NCBI GenBank assembly: GCA_963920765.1
Contig: OY987243.1
Coordinates: forward strand, 28,081,419-28,145,418
DNA: 64,000 nt
Direction of reading: 5' to 3'
Source: Ulota crispa
Taxonomy: Eukaryota > Streptophyta > Bryopsida > Orthotrichales > Orthotrichaceae
This document shows positions 1-11,586 of this stretch, one piece after another. The first letter of the stretch is position 1, and each line of letters starts with the position of its first letter. A model generated the notes under the pieces. That model did no database searches. It saw only the letters and a program-made list of their open reading frames with translations, and was not told where the DNA came from. A program made the translations under genes and the position numbers.

Positions 1-420
1 AGTTTAAGAGCATCACCACTTGTCCTACAAAACAGACGATCTTTTGGGAAAAGGCCGGCATACTCCCAACAAAGAGCTCCATCCAACCTTAAAAATGGAT
101 GACCTTCTGAAAAGGGTGACCCTTAAACTTGCCATAGCCTTCAAAATTGCCTTGTTTTCAAGCCACCCTCTTGGCCTCCAAAATCTAATGAGACAAGAGG
201 CATACCTTTCTCTTCTAACGTGATTCGCTCACAATTTGTTCTTTTTGAGCACAAAAGAAGGAAGCCGATGGAGGCCAATGCTTTTTGGCCTTTTAAACAT
301 GCCATTACAATGGGCCCCGACCTACAGATCCAATGGCTCTTCCTATTGCAAACCCAAAATATGCCAAATATTTGGAGGCCAAATTGTGATGCCTTAACAC
401 AAAGTGCTAACCTTGAGGCT
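1..420. other. no gene seen
   Basis: AT-leaning sequence before the first tandem repeat. Only short reading frames without recognisable protein features are present. I see no gene or repeat here. Confidence 0.5.
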
Positions 421-424
421 CACA

Positions 425-1020
425 TGCATGGATGGCCTAGATGGTTTGGAGGGTCTGGAGGGCTTGGATAGTCTAGAAGGTCTGGATGGCATGGAGGGTC
501 TGGATGGTCTGGATGGCTTGGAGGGTCTGCATGGTTTGGATGGCTTGGAGGGTTTGAATGGCATGGAGGGCCTGGATGGTCTAGCGGGGTTATAGGGCAT
601 GGAGGGCATAGAAGGTATGGATGGCATAGATGGCATGGAGGGCATAGAGGGCATAGAAGGTATGGATGGCATAGATGGCATGGAGGGCATGGAGGGCATG
701 GAGGGCATGGAGGGCATGGAGGGCATGGAGGGCATGGAGGGCATGGAGGGCATGGAGGGCATGGAGGGCATGGAGGGCAAAAAGGGCATGGAGGGCATGG
801 AGAACCTAGATGGTCTGGATGGCCTAGAGGGCCTCGATCGTCTATGTGGTCTAGATGGCTTGGATGGTCTAGAAGGCCTAGATGGCCTAGAGGGATTGGA
901 GGGCCTAGATGGTCTAGATGGCATAGAGGGATTGGAAGGATGGAAAGGCCTAGAGGGCATAGAGGGGTTAAAGGACATGAAGGGCATGGAGGGATTGGAG
1001 GGCATGGAGGGGTTAGAGTG
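425..1020. repeat. G-rich 9-bp minisatellite
   Basis: About 600 bp built from variants of a 9-bp unit, ATGGAGGGC / CTAGATGGT and relatives. The most regular stretch lies at about 676-775, with around eleven near-identical copies. Because the unit is a multiple of three, both strands are open for long distances: the plus strand reads as Met-Glu-Gly / Leu-Asp-Gly triplets and the minus strand as Met-Pro-Ser / Arg-Pro-Ser triplets. The open frames follow from the repeat period and are not evidence of a gene. A second, shorter patch of the same type lies at 1279-1385. Confidence 0.9.
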
Positions 1021-1278
1021 TCAAGGACACATAAATATAAGGATAGTTGATAAAAATTAGATATGAATTTGAGTTTAGAGATGAGAAATAAATAACAAAA
1101 GAGGTGAGCGATGGCTCTAAGAAATTATATTGCTAAGTCTAAAGAACTCTTCAGTTTTTATTTCCGTATATATTCTTAGTTAAAGTAAAAGAAATTCTAA
1201 AGTAAAAGAAATCTAAATTAAAAGATACTTGAAAGACTAAAGTAAAAGAATATAGAAGGTTTTAGAAGCAATGTCTCT

Positions 1279-1385
1279 AACATGGAGGCATGGAGGGCAT
1301 AGAAGGCATGGAGGGGTTAGAGGATATGGAGAGGTTGGACGGCAAGGAGGAGTTGGAGGACATGGGGTCATGGGGGGCATGTGGC
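1279..1385. repeat. G-rich minisatellite, second patch
   Basis: Degenerate copies of the same catggaggg-type 9-bp unit as the array at 425-1020, separated from it by about 260 bp of AT-rich sequence. Confidence 0.75.
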
Positions 1386-1617
1386 CATGTTCAAATAATG
1401 AGATTATGTAGGGAATATGAGACGAAGACATGGAGTCATAGGGACCATGGATTATGCAATCTCGTTGGGGCGACGGGCAATGTATTAGTTTATTCATATA
1501 TAATTGAATTCATTTAATTTATGTTTGTATCGTAGTCGTCCATTTAATTGGCCAGAGACAAATTTTGTGTAAAAATAGAATAGAGCACAAGGTTAACGAC
1601 CACTTGAATAGAGAGAA

Positions 1618-1782
1618 GAGTACAAGTTAAACCAAATTAAAGTACAAGTTTAACTGAATTAAAGTACAAGTTTAACCAATGTAAAGTACAAGTTTAACCG
1701 CAATAAAGTACAAGTTTAACTTATACAAGTTTAACCAAAGTAAAGTACAAGTTTAATCAAAGTAAAGTGTAAGTTTAACCAT
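1618..1782. repeat. 22-bp tandem repeat (agtacaagtttaac type)
   Basis: Seven to eight imperfect copies of a roughly 22-bp unit starting with agtacaagtttaacc and ending in a variable aa-rich tail. One copy is shortened near 1720. No coding sense is seen. Confidence 0.85.
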
Positions 1783-3015
1783 ATGTAGCATGAAGAGATG
1801 GCATTTGAAAATAACATTGTATGTTGGCTTAACTCATTCTTTGTTAAAGTGTATTTTTAAATTTTTTTCATGCGTGAAAATGTCTTTTGCATTACGCCAC
1901 CTTGTTGGTACAACAGATAAAGAAGACTTGTATAGTATAATTGAATGTGATGAGATTTTGTCTATGGTAGTTGTCATTATGAATGAAAAGCACATGTGTA
2001 TATAAGAGGCATGTGGATGGGTGGTGGTGTTGTCAAATTGAAAGGAACTCATTTTGGGAACATGCGGAGTGTTTGGCTATGACTGTTACACAGTCGGTTT
2101 ATCATAATGCTGGTTCTAAACAAAATTCTTGATAGCACATAACCTCTCAACTTTCATACATTATAATTCTTTCAATAAATTTTCAAATAGCTTGAATTAT
2201 AGCAATATGAAGTGTTGATCCAATTAACAATTATCTATAAAATTTTCAAAAAAAGACTCCAAATTGAGCTCCAAATTGACCAAAAGTTGTGGCTTGTCAA
2301 AGTTGTGGCCTCCTTCTCACAAAAGATAGCCAACCTTCAAGCCTTTGCACCTCCATATCTTTCTTCTCAAATTTCCAAATGTCAAGTTTAATAGCTTTCT
2401 AGAAAGCTAAGAAAAAAAAAAGTACTTGCTCCAAGTTTCTTTGCAAAACAATGGACTAAATGTCAACTATGGCTTGTCATCAAGTACTCATAACTTTTGC
2501 ATTTTAGCTACTAATCAAACTTGCAAACATGTTTCAGAAACGTCTCTTCACCAAAAATAACTTCTTCAAATTTCATTGACAAAAGATACAGCAAAAGCTA
2601 TGCTCCCTTAAAGGCTTGGATTTCTTAAGTGGCAGTTAACTCACACATGTTAAAGATATACTTTTCTCAGCTCACACATGCTAAAAATATACTTTTTTCA
2701 ACTCATACATGCTAAATATACACTTTTCTTTTATTTCTCAACCTTATCTAGAGTGATGGGTACACAGAACACATTGGCTTATCCTATTATCCTACCTAAC
2801 CCTACTCAAGACACTTATCATCTTATCCTCTCACGTTTTCCAAATCCACTTCATTTCTCAAAGTAGCTTTATTTAATTAAAAGACACAATATATCATCTA
2901 CTGAAATCCAAACATATTTAGTTGAAATACAAATATCTACATGATGGAGCTTGAACTTCCATCAAAAAAACATGATTGATGTAACTAAATTTTTTTAAAT
3001 CAATTGGTTAGGCAT
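1783..3015. other. AT-rich intergenic stretch
   Basis: No gene is recognisable. Short direct echoes of cacacatg..taaa..atacttttc occur at about 2641-2730 (three loosely related copies). Confidence 0.4.
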
Positions 3016-3024
3016 AAGGCGCAT

Positions 3025-3200
3025 GGCATGGGGGTGATAATGTGGCATATGGGTGATGTGGCACGGGGATAATGTGGCATGGAAGTGATGTGGCATGGGG
3101 GTGATGTGGCATGGAAGTGATGTGGCATGGGGGTGATGTGGCATGGAGTGATGTGGCATAGAAGTGATGTGGAATGTGGATAATGTGGCATGGAATGATG
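3025..3200. repeat. ~15-bp tandem repeat (gatgtggcatggggg)
   Basis: About eleven imperfect copies of gatgtggcatgggggt or gatgtggcatggaagt. The minus strand is open in two frames as His-Ala-Thr/Cys-His-Ile repeats, a by-product of the repeat unit. Confidence 0.85.
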
Positions 3201-3345
3201 TCATCACTTTGTTGGTATGACGTGTGAGAAAGACTTATTTTCTATAAAATAACCAAGGAAGTCTTCTTATGATACAATGACATAGTTAAGTATTAGACCT
3301 CCATTGTACATTTCTGTATGATTGATGCTTGAAAATTGCTCAAAA

Positions 3346-3537
3346 CACTAGAAGAAAAGAGTGTCCTAAAAGACTAGTTTCTAATGACTGCAAATGTTCT
3401 AAACAACTATACAATGACTCATTTATAATTGTTTAGGACATTTGCAATTATTTAGGACTAGTTGTTTATTGCATGTTTATGACATTTGCAATTGTTTAAG
3501 ACTAAGTTGTTTATTGCACATTTTCTTCTAGCCGGTG
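3346..3537 (+). mobile_element. CACTA-type MITE, 192 bp
   Basis: The left end begins CACTAGAAGAAAA. The right end, read in reverse complement, is CACCGGCTAGAAGAAAA, so the termini are inverted repeats that differ by a small indel. The element is flanked by AAA on both sides (3343-3345 and 3538-3540), the 3-bp target duplication expected of CACTA elements. The inside carries shorter inverted copies of a gtttaggacatttgcaat motif. The family is related to the 168-bp element at 46470-46637, which has the same CTAGAAGAAAA terminus. There is no coding capacity. Confidence 0.7.
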
Positions 3538-3540
3538 AAA

Positions 3541-5880
3541 CAATCTAATACACAAAAAGCTCAAATGAGTGAATGACTAAAAGTATTGTTAAATGTGCTC
3601 AAAATTCAATTTTGAACAATGGATGTTCAGGTTTATTTGGGACTTTAATTCATCAACAAATACAAATTTTGCAAAAAACTATTTAAAATGCCATCACAAG
3701 AGAAATAATTTAAGATGCAATCAAAGTCTCTTGCAAAAAAGTATAATTGTTTTAAAGGGATTATTAGGTAAGAAATTTTCCATATCAAGAGGATGACATT
3801 GCAAAAATACTCTTACACTTGAAACTATATTGGTAGGTTTTGGATGAATATACATGCTTCTAAATGAACAAGTTGATATTTCATCCAATGTCTTCATGTG
3901 TTGTCAACATTCATTCATTAAAATAATTAACTTAATTACTTTATTGAAGATGTAGAGTTGCTTTGTCAACAAAGTTGAAATAAGAATCTATGGCTGCACT
4001 TCCAAAATTGAAAAGATCTAGTGTTTTCAAGATAATAGACTAATGAATTACAAAGAAAAAAACTTTTCACTATACAAAATATTTTGATTAGTGCAAGAGT
4101 TTGAATAATATAATATTCCTTCACATTACTTGATTTGAATTTTAAATTACCTGGGTGTAATTTTCAAATCAATTGAGAGTAATTACTGTGAAGGCATGAC
4201 ATGCCTCTTGCTTTTGTCTTACAAATAGAAACTTGGTCACAAAGCTTCACCCATGAAGTAACCAAGTGCTTGCAAAGTCTCCAAAATGCAACATCCTCCC
4301 TGCACTCTTTTAGGTACTCACAAAACCTGTTTAGGATTTTGGTCCTTGAATCATAACATTTGAGTGTTAAAATGCTGCACTCCACAATACATTAATTTCA
4401 CTTAAATTCACTAAAATTTACTAAATTTTGCCTTCATAATTCACTTATTTCTTGAATTAGTATGAGTTAGCTTTGTTAAAGCAAGTCCGGTTAATTGAAA
4501 GAGATTGTGTAATGAGATTGTCAAATTTTGATAAAACTTGCAACAACCTTCAATTAGCAAACTAAAATTGTGCTTTGCACTAATAGTGCTTCCTTGCACA
4601 AATTCAAGAAATAGGTGAATTTACAATGGGCACTAATAAAATAATTCACAATAGTTTAGGTTTACTCAATATACTCTAATTCATAATCTTTAAATACCAT
4701 CTCAAACAATGTGACTTGAGTGGTCAATATTCTAAGGAGCTTTTGTTGACAAATAGCATACTTATGGCCCTTTCACACCTAGTGTTATAGCAAACTAGAG
4801 AGTCAAAAAGGAGTGCTATGAGCCTTAGCATTCACACTTGGAGTATATGGAGCACTACAAATGACGTGGAGTCCACAGTGGCATCTTTTAACACTCACAA
4901 TTATTGGGTGTTACTAGCAGTGTTATGGTATTGTAACAACTTACGAAAACATAGATTTTAGAATTGTTAAGGGAGTGTTATGGAGGTGGGGAGGAGTCAT
5001 ATGGTTAAGTTAGCCATTAACATTGCTATTGCTTTATGTAAAACTCTAGTGTGAACCTGAAACAAAAAATCTCTCAAAATATTTAGTTTCAAAATCAAAG
5101 TTGTGTGAATACAGATTGGATTTTTTAACCCACCAATACTAGTGTCATGCTAGGTGCAAAAGGGGCTTGTGTGAAGAATGCTGCATTACAAAAGCTCCAC
5201 CACCAAGTTGCTACTTGAGAGGTAGCAAAAAGTTATGTCCAAAACCCTACTTGGCAATCAAAGGAATGCATGTCACATTTTCATACCAATTTAAAAAAGT
5301 ACACCCAAATTAGTATGACAGGGTCTTGCACTATTCAATGTCTTGCACCAATTACCATAATTTGTGTAGTATTGAGAACTCTGGGCTCTTGAAAGTCATC
5401 GTTTTGGTACACTGAAACCCGATGTTTGACAAACATGACTACAGAACAAATCTCCCAGGTTTCAGGCTTCCAGTAATTCAAAACCAATGCTTTCCAGAAA
5501 GCTTCAATGCCCAATTCCGCATGTCCAAACAAGAAACGGACAGAGGTGATCGTAGTGTGGAGTTCAGAACCAGGGCTCCCACACTCCGAGGTTCCTAACA
5601 GTGTACCCGTGTTCAAAGTGTTAAGCAGCAACACCCAAAACCGCCACCACCCCTAAAACCTCAGATTACAGGTACACATAGATTAAGTAGATGTAAACCA
5701 TCCTAAACAAGTGTCGGTAATAATAGGCCATTTACCAATACAAAATTTGAGCTTCGTAAAGTGCACCCAATAGCACATTCTTTGGTAAACCGGAATCCAC
5801 TTTCAAGTACATATACAGCTTGATCCGCCTTATAAAAATAAAAGTGGCAACATTGGGTGCCCCTACCATACTAAGGATTA
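3541..5880. other. intergenic stretch without a supportable gene
   Basis: AT-rich DNA with only short reading frames. The longest is a 99-codon minus-strand frame at 5335-5634 with no recognisable domain and no gene context. I do not call it. Confidence 0.4.
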
Positions 5881-5913
5881 ATTGGTTGCAGTTCCCCCAA
5901 TGTACACAAAAAG

Positions 5914-6655
5914 AGGTTGAAACAAGACAACAAAGCAATGAAACCACACAAGCCAAGTAATTGGATTGCAACAGAATTTTGAGCAAAAATTAACAAATGC
6001 ATTAATTGTTTATACAACCAAGTGCAATCCACCAGACGCTACTCACACACATGCCCCTTGATCTTATGAAAGAACTTCTTTCATGAACAATTAGAGCCAG
6101 AACCATCAAACTGGTAAATAAATTACAAACTGCAAAATCTACACACTCGCTGCAATTGCTTGAAGTTTACCTAGTTTGCAGAGGAGGAGGTTGAAACAAG
6201 ACAATAAGGCAAGGGAATCATACAAACTATACAACTGCATTGCGACACAGTTTGAGCAGAAAGTAGCAAAATTCATTACTTATTTTTACAAGCAAGTGTG
6301 ATCTACAGAAAGCCATGCATACACATGCCCCTTGATCATGTGACAGAACTTCTTTGATGAACAATTACAGCCAGAACCATCAAACTGGTAAATAAATACA
6401 AACTGCAAAATCTCACACTTGCTACAAAAGCCTGAAGTTTACCTAGTTTGCAGAGGAGGTTGAAACAAGACAATAAAGCAAGGGAATCATACAAACTATA
6501 CAATTGGATTGCGACACAGTTTGAGCAGAAAGTAGCAAATACATTGCTTATTTGTAACCAAGTGTGATCTACAGAAAGCCATGCATACACATGACCCTTG
6601 ATCATGCATACACATGACCCTTGATCATGCATACACATGACCCCTGATCATGCAA
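5914..6655. repeat. ~270-bp direct tandem duplication, ~2.7 copies
   Basis: The marker aggttgaaacaagacaa recurs at 5914, 6188 and 6457, giving periods of 274 and 269 bp. Within each unit the order is conserved: the marker, attggattgcgacacagtttgagcag-like sequence, an acacatgccccttgatc segment, then (in the first two copies) a gagccagaaccatcaaactgg-like segment. The third copy is cut short and ends in three tandem 23-bp repeats of the catacacatgacccttgatcatg type (about 6583-6653). The array starts about 150 bp beyond the copper transporter stop codon on its downstream side, so it may be partly transcribed in that gene's 3' region. Confidence 0.85.
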
Positions 6656-6806
6656 TTCTATTATGAGCAAGTAGAGCTGGAACCTCATCAGACTGGTTCC
6701 GAATGCCCTAATAAATACATACAAATTCGAATATCTATACATGAGAACGTGTATTCCAAAGTACCTGCGAAAGCTTCACACTGGCAGTCTACAGGAGAGG
6801 GGGCTC

Positions 6807-7277
6807 TCACATCGCTCCACAAGCGCTGTCACCGCCAGGGCTGTTGCTGCGGTAGAGGAAATGGCCACACGCAAGGCCCGCCACAATGGCCACGAAAACG
6901 CCGCCATTGAACGACATGGCCGCAAGCATGAGCATGTAGCCTAACCCTACGTTGATTCCAAACAGAAATGCCTCAATCGCCTTCTTGGAAACGCTTTTCT
7001 GACCTGCGTATGCGTGTGTGATGAACGGCGTCCGGTGATCGCCATCTTCCTCCGCACCAGTCACCCCAGCCGCTTCTCCCTTGTCGGATTTCCCGGTCAG
7101 TGCGGATCTCTGGCTGGCAATCCACTCGTGCAGCACGGAGAAGAGGAACACCACCGCCAGAGATATGACGTACCACGTCCACGTCCCGACTCGCCAGAAA
7201 TCGAACAGGATGGTCACGTCCTTCCCCCAGTAAAACGTCATGTGCATCATCTTGACTGACCTACTCTCAAACCCCAA
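6807..7277 (-). CDS. COPT/Ctr-family copper transporter
   Basis: Single-exon gene of 156 codons. Members of this family import Cu(I) across the plasma or an internal membrane as trimers with a central pore. The N-terminus is Met/His-rich (Met10, Met11, His12, Met13), followed by the family motif FYWGKDVTILFDFW at 15-28. Transmembrane helix 1 is about 31-52. A hydrophilic loop at 53-98 precedes helix 2 (about 101-121), which ends in the MxxxM copper motif (Met117, Met121). The invariant-type MSFNGG turn leads to helix 3 (about 126-142) with GxxxG (Gly134, Gly138). The length fits plant COPT proteins (140-180 residues). The C-terminus has one Cys and a final Met but no CxC pair. The start at Met1 is the first in frame; Met10/Met11 are possible alternatives. 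The family assignment is secure; which paralogue it is cannot be told. Confidence 0.95.
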   Translation of the reverse strand: MGFESRSVKMMHMTFYWGKDVTILFDFWRVGTWTWYVISLAVVFLFSVLHEWIASQRSALTGKSDKGEAAGVTGAEEDGDHRTPFITHAYAGQKSVSKKAIEAFLFGINVGLGYMLMLAAMSFNGGVFVAIVAGLACGHFLYRSNSPGGDSACGAM

Positions 7278-8270
7278 AGCTTGTCAACAAAAATCAGCAC
7301 ACAAAAGCACGGAATTCGAAGTTTAAGATTGACTCGCCGCAGATTTGCAGAGCTTTTCGACTTTGGCAACTCAGAAGCGGATCAGTGGACGAAAGGATCG
7401 CAGAAGCTCTGTTACGGCGTCGCCTAAAAAGCGATAAAAACGTCAAAAATGCACCAAAATCAGAGGCACAACATTCTCTACAAAGTGTATCATGTGGTGA
7501 GCAATGTAGTGGTGACGGAAATGGAATTGACGAGGAAGACGGTGTCGGAATTCAGAAAGATTCCGCGGTATGTGAGGTTGTAGAGAGCATCACGGTAGGA
7601 AAATGCGAGTGTACTACGATCGCCTCGTGCAGTACAATTGGCATAGCTGGCAGGTGTGAACGGAGAGTACAACCATCTCACCATTAAAATTTTCATTTTT
7701 AACTTTAGAAATATACTGTGTCTTATCACCTTGTACTTCTATTTATTTGGTATATTTTTCAATGATGAACATTGAATGTCTATCATTGAAAATTTCTCAT
7801 TTATTCTCGATTTACTTATTCAGCGTGAGATTTGACTTTGTAAGAGCATCATTCAATGTGTGTACACTGCAAATGGAACTCGGAAGTAGTTGGTCATGCG
7901 TTGCTCCCCGCCCCTTAAGTATGCAATTTCTTCCACCAATCAGATCCTTCTAGTGATGATGCAACTCTCGTGGCAGATCCAACCATGGTAATAGAAGAAT
8001 GTAAGTACTTGCAAGTGCTATTGCAAGCTATTCTAAGCTATCACAAGCAACGTGGCACTTTGTCAGCAAATGCACTGCGCATTGGGAAAACAAGCAGGGA
8101 CATAGGAAAATGAGATAATATGCCGCTCTAGGAGGTGGTTTTAACAAGGTCAAGTTCAGCTTTTCTGTTCTAGTGACAACATTGGAGCCCTAAAATCCCA
8201 AAACCTCTCACTAAAGTGGCTCCCACCAAGCAAAATGCAGGCTTGTCTCTTTCCAAGTGTACACATTGAT
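7278..8270. other. upstream region of the copper transporter gene
   Basis: This stretch should hold the promoter and 5' UTR of the minus-strand transporter. It contains no gene I can support. I see no convincing copper-response cluster by eye. Confidence 0.35.
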
Positions 8271-8272
8271 GA

Positions 8273-8451
8273 TGCTCTACGAGCTTCTCCACTACAACCC
8301 TCAACCAGAGCCGGAATACCAACCCAGCTTTATTGATAGCCATCAGATCATCATGATCTGATGGCTACTTGATGATTTGATGGCTATCAATAAAGTAGGA
8401 TCTGTATTCCGGCTGTGGTTGAGGGGGTGCAGTGCTGAAGCTCTAAGAACA
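8273..8451. repeat. foldback (MITE-like) repeat, ~180 bp
   Basis: Two arms pair over most of their length. The left arm runs gagcttctccactacaaccc then ccctcaaccagagccgg and tattgatagccatcagatca; the right arm carries the same in reverse complement and ends near gaagctc at 8443. The centre is a second small palindrome (atcagatcatcatgatctgat). I could not identify a target duplication, so the class is open. Confidence 0.7.
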
Positions 8452-10070
8452 TCTCTTGCAACCCTCCAAGGCCTATTTGATTTTTGAATGATATGCAATC
8501 AATTCTAGTGTGTGTCAGCCTCTACATTTAACTTCCCATTTCATATAAGCTATATTTGAAAGTGTCTCTACTTCCTCTACAAGTTATATTTTTTCTGGGA
8601 TTAGCAAGTAGTGAATTGTGATAGCTTACTTTTTGCTTACGGAAGTTCCTTGATTGAGACTTGTGATTGATTGGCATTATATTTAGTGGGTTGCACTACT
8701 AGGGACACAAGTGACCATCCCCTCTTAAATAGATAGAGAGGAATTAAAAGGACCTCAAATAATTGCAAGGGTGTAGGAGATGCTATAAGACATACAACTA
8801 CTTTATCAAGCAGTTTGAAAAGTTAGAAACATTTATTGTTTACAAAGAGTTGAATATATACATAGTAAAATTAAGCATTTTGATTTTAAAAATAATAAAA
8901 ATTTCCTATCTAATAGTTCAAACATATGTCTTATCTTAAGTAAGGAATTTTTTTTGGTGAAATCCAAATATTTTAAGAAAGGCAAGGTGTTGAATGACAA
9001 TAAAAAAGGTTGTCTTGGAATTGCTTTTGGCTTCTAATGGCCAAGGAAATTAAGTGATTAAATGGTATGAAATTGATAGTTTAAATCAAACCTAGAACCA
9101 ACAAAAAAAAAAAGTTATTGTGATTATTTGGCCCATTTAGAAATAATGAAAAAAATTGTATTAAACTTAAACATTTGAGTTAGACTAAATTTCTTTCAAA
9201 CAAGAGAGATGAAGAGTAAATTAATAATAGCCATTTTGTAATCAACATGTATTTATCCTTTCAAACCAAGTGATTGGTCTATGTTTCAATAAACGTAGTG
9301 ATAAATTGCGAAGTGTAGTTTAGAATGATAATGAAGTTCTAAATCAAAATCATATTTTAGAGGGCCATTGTTGCATAAAATTCTTTAAAAACCTACATTT
9401 TCTAATTTAAAAGTTAAACAATAACCCAATGACATGTGAATTGACTTAAAAAATTGGAGTTTCAATATGCACCTGATTTGTTTGCATTTGTTCATATTTC
9501 AAAATTGGAACCCCTGGTCATTAAGGGAAATCTCCCAAACAATCAAAGTGGAGTTTTGAAATAGTGATCAAATTTGTGAGGAGACAAATTTCACATCTCA
9601 ATGTTAGATTTGTAAGATCAAATCACCTTAGAGTTTGGTATGCACAAAAGGTCATATATTCATCATTGATTAAATTATGAGTTTATAAAATTTAGAACCT
9701 TTCCCTAAGTTCTAAGGTGATGTTGCATATGATAGTATAAATTTTTGAACTTTACACACATCCATTCAAAATGTTGTCTTCCATTTCATAAAACTATTTG
9801 ATTTGAATTTTTTGCCATACATAAACATGGGAGTAAAACTCAATTTTACATTCTAGACTTCAAATATGATAGCTTTTTATTCCAGATGGTGTTTGGAACT
9901 TAGATGATTACATGGTGAGTTTTTGAAACTATTAAGTAGTGAATATAAATTTGATGGCACTTTCAATGACAACCATTACTCAAAGAAATTAATTGAGGTG
10001 CATGAACAATACAAGTTTGATAGATTGACAATACAATCACACAATATACTATCTTCTATTCTTCAAAATT
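8452..10070. other. AT-rich intergenic stretch
   Basis: No gene, RNA or clear repeat boundary is visible. Confidence 0.4.
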
Positions 10071-10074
10071 GATA

Positions 10075-10483
10075 GGGGAAATTATAAATAGGGGCATGAA
10101 AACAAAAAAAATATTATAGATAGGGGGCACAATTTCAAAACAATTTCAAATAGGGGTAAAATTCAAAATAATTTGTAAATATTTGCAATTTTTAAAATTT
10201 GGACATTTTTTTATTTAGATACATCACATTAAATGTTAGCTAACTTCCAAAAAACTTAGAGGCTTTTCCAAAAATTGCCACCCCTTTACTACAACTTCTT
10301 TTTATTTAGGATTAATTTGGAGAGGCCTTTAAGTTTTTTGAAAGTTAACTAACATCTAATGTGATACATCTAAATCAACCAATGTCCAAACCTAAAAAAA
10401 TTACAAAAACTTACAAATTATTTTTGAAACTGTGCCCTATTTGCAGTATTTTCTGTTTTTGTGCCCCTATTTACAATTTCCCC
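10075..10483. mobile_element. foldback element, possibly Mutator-type MITE
   Basis: Inverted repeat of about 409 bp. The left end reads GGGGAAATTATAAATAGGGG and the right end in reverse complement is GGGGAAATTGTAAATAGGGG. Pairing continues inward, for example acatcacattaaatgttagc against gttaactaacatctaatgtgat. The flanking 9-mers aaattgata (10066-10074) and atattaata (10484-10492) match at 7 of 9 positions, which would fit a decayed Mutator-type 9-bp duplication. The superfamily is therefore a suggestion only. Confidence 0.6.
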
Positions 10484-10492
10484 ATATTAATA

Positions 10493-11586
10493 TATTTAAT
10501 CAAAAGTAAACTACAGTACTGTACATTGTTCGCAGATTTGGCATAAAATAATTCCCCAAAATTTTGCCTAATTATTCTATAAATTATTCTCCAAAAATGC
10601 CCAATGTCAAAGAAATCAAAAAATCGAAATGTCAAATATTATAAAAGTCATTAAGCTTAACTAACAATAGAAAGTCAAGGTTGATTCCAAGAGGGCTCAA
10701 TCTACTACAAAATTTTTACCAAGGACTAATTTTAAAAAGTAAAAAATGCTTAGAAAAAGGCTTAATTCTACTAATTTTTTTAGTTGCATACCAAATAATA
10801 ACAAATTTTTCTCACAATATCTAATATTATGAGAGCTGATACCAAATTGATTTTTCCTGAAAAATAATCAATTCGGCAGTGAGCAGCCGAATCTGCTCCC
10901 CACCTACAGTACTCCAAAAAGATGTCATTATTGAGGGGTCGGTCTTGTGTCAAGGTGGAACTTCCAGAGTTACAGCATGGGACATAGTATGAAGTGTGAA
11001 TACGGCTCAGGATACGGCAGGACAACAGACAGATGCAAGTTAACCGGCATGCGTTGACCAGCCACACCGGTTGCTGTGGAATGTTCGCAGGTAATCTTAC
11101 GAATATGCCAGCCTACGAGGATCACTGCCATTCTACTTGCAGATTGTTGCAGTTTATAGAGAGCTGCGCTTGTCGGCTAGGATCGATCGATCCTCCAAGT
11201 CCTCCGCAACTGCTTGCCTTTCAAAGCAACTCCGTTTTGAAACCTTCCATACATTCTAAGTAGCGTATAACTTACATGGCCCTGAGTTCAAGAGAAAGAC
11301 ATTCAAACTATTGTGCTTGCGAATCTTGCTGCAAAACATTCGATCACAACGGGAGGCAGACCTGGAGACCGAAGTAGCTAGAATGTGTTCGTCAATCGAA
11401 AGCAGAATCAACTTCTAGGTTCAAAATGTTCGAATCCGAAGTAGATAATCTCGGATTGGAGACCTGCGGTAGACGAATTCCGCGATCAGAACTTGGAATT
11501 CTTGCATTGTCAAGATGAGAATTTGCTCACAAAGCTGTGGAGAAAGAATCAATCGTGTTTTTTGAAACTCGGAGGGATTGATAGCC
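10493..11586. other. upstream region of the GDPD gene
   Basis: Sequence becomes less AT-rich from about 10860. The last few hundred bases before 11587 should contain the promoter and 5' UTR of the GDPD gene. No separate gene is supported. Confidence 0.35.

Noticed and set aside
404..1060. Long Met-Glu-Gly and Met-Pro-Ser repeat proteins on both strands
   Set aside because: Both follow directly from a 9-bp tandem repeat; frames end as soon as the array ends and no start context, domain or intron supports a gene.
3000..3207. His/Pro/Cys-rich minus-strand reading frames
   Set aside because: They are the translation of the 15-bp tandem repeat in two frames.
5335..5634. 99-codon minus-strand frame
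   Set aside because: No recognisable domain, no signal peptide and no supporting context. Frames of this size are expected by chance here.
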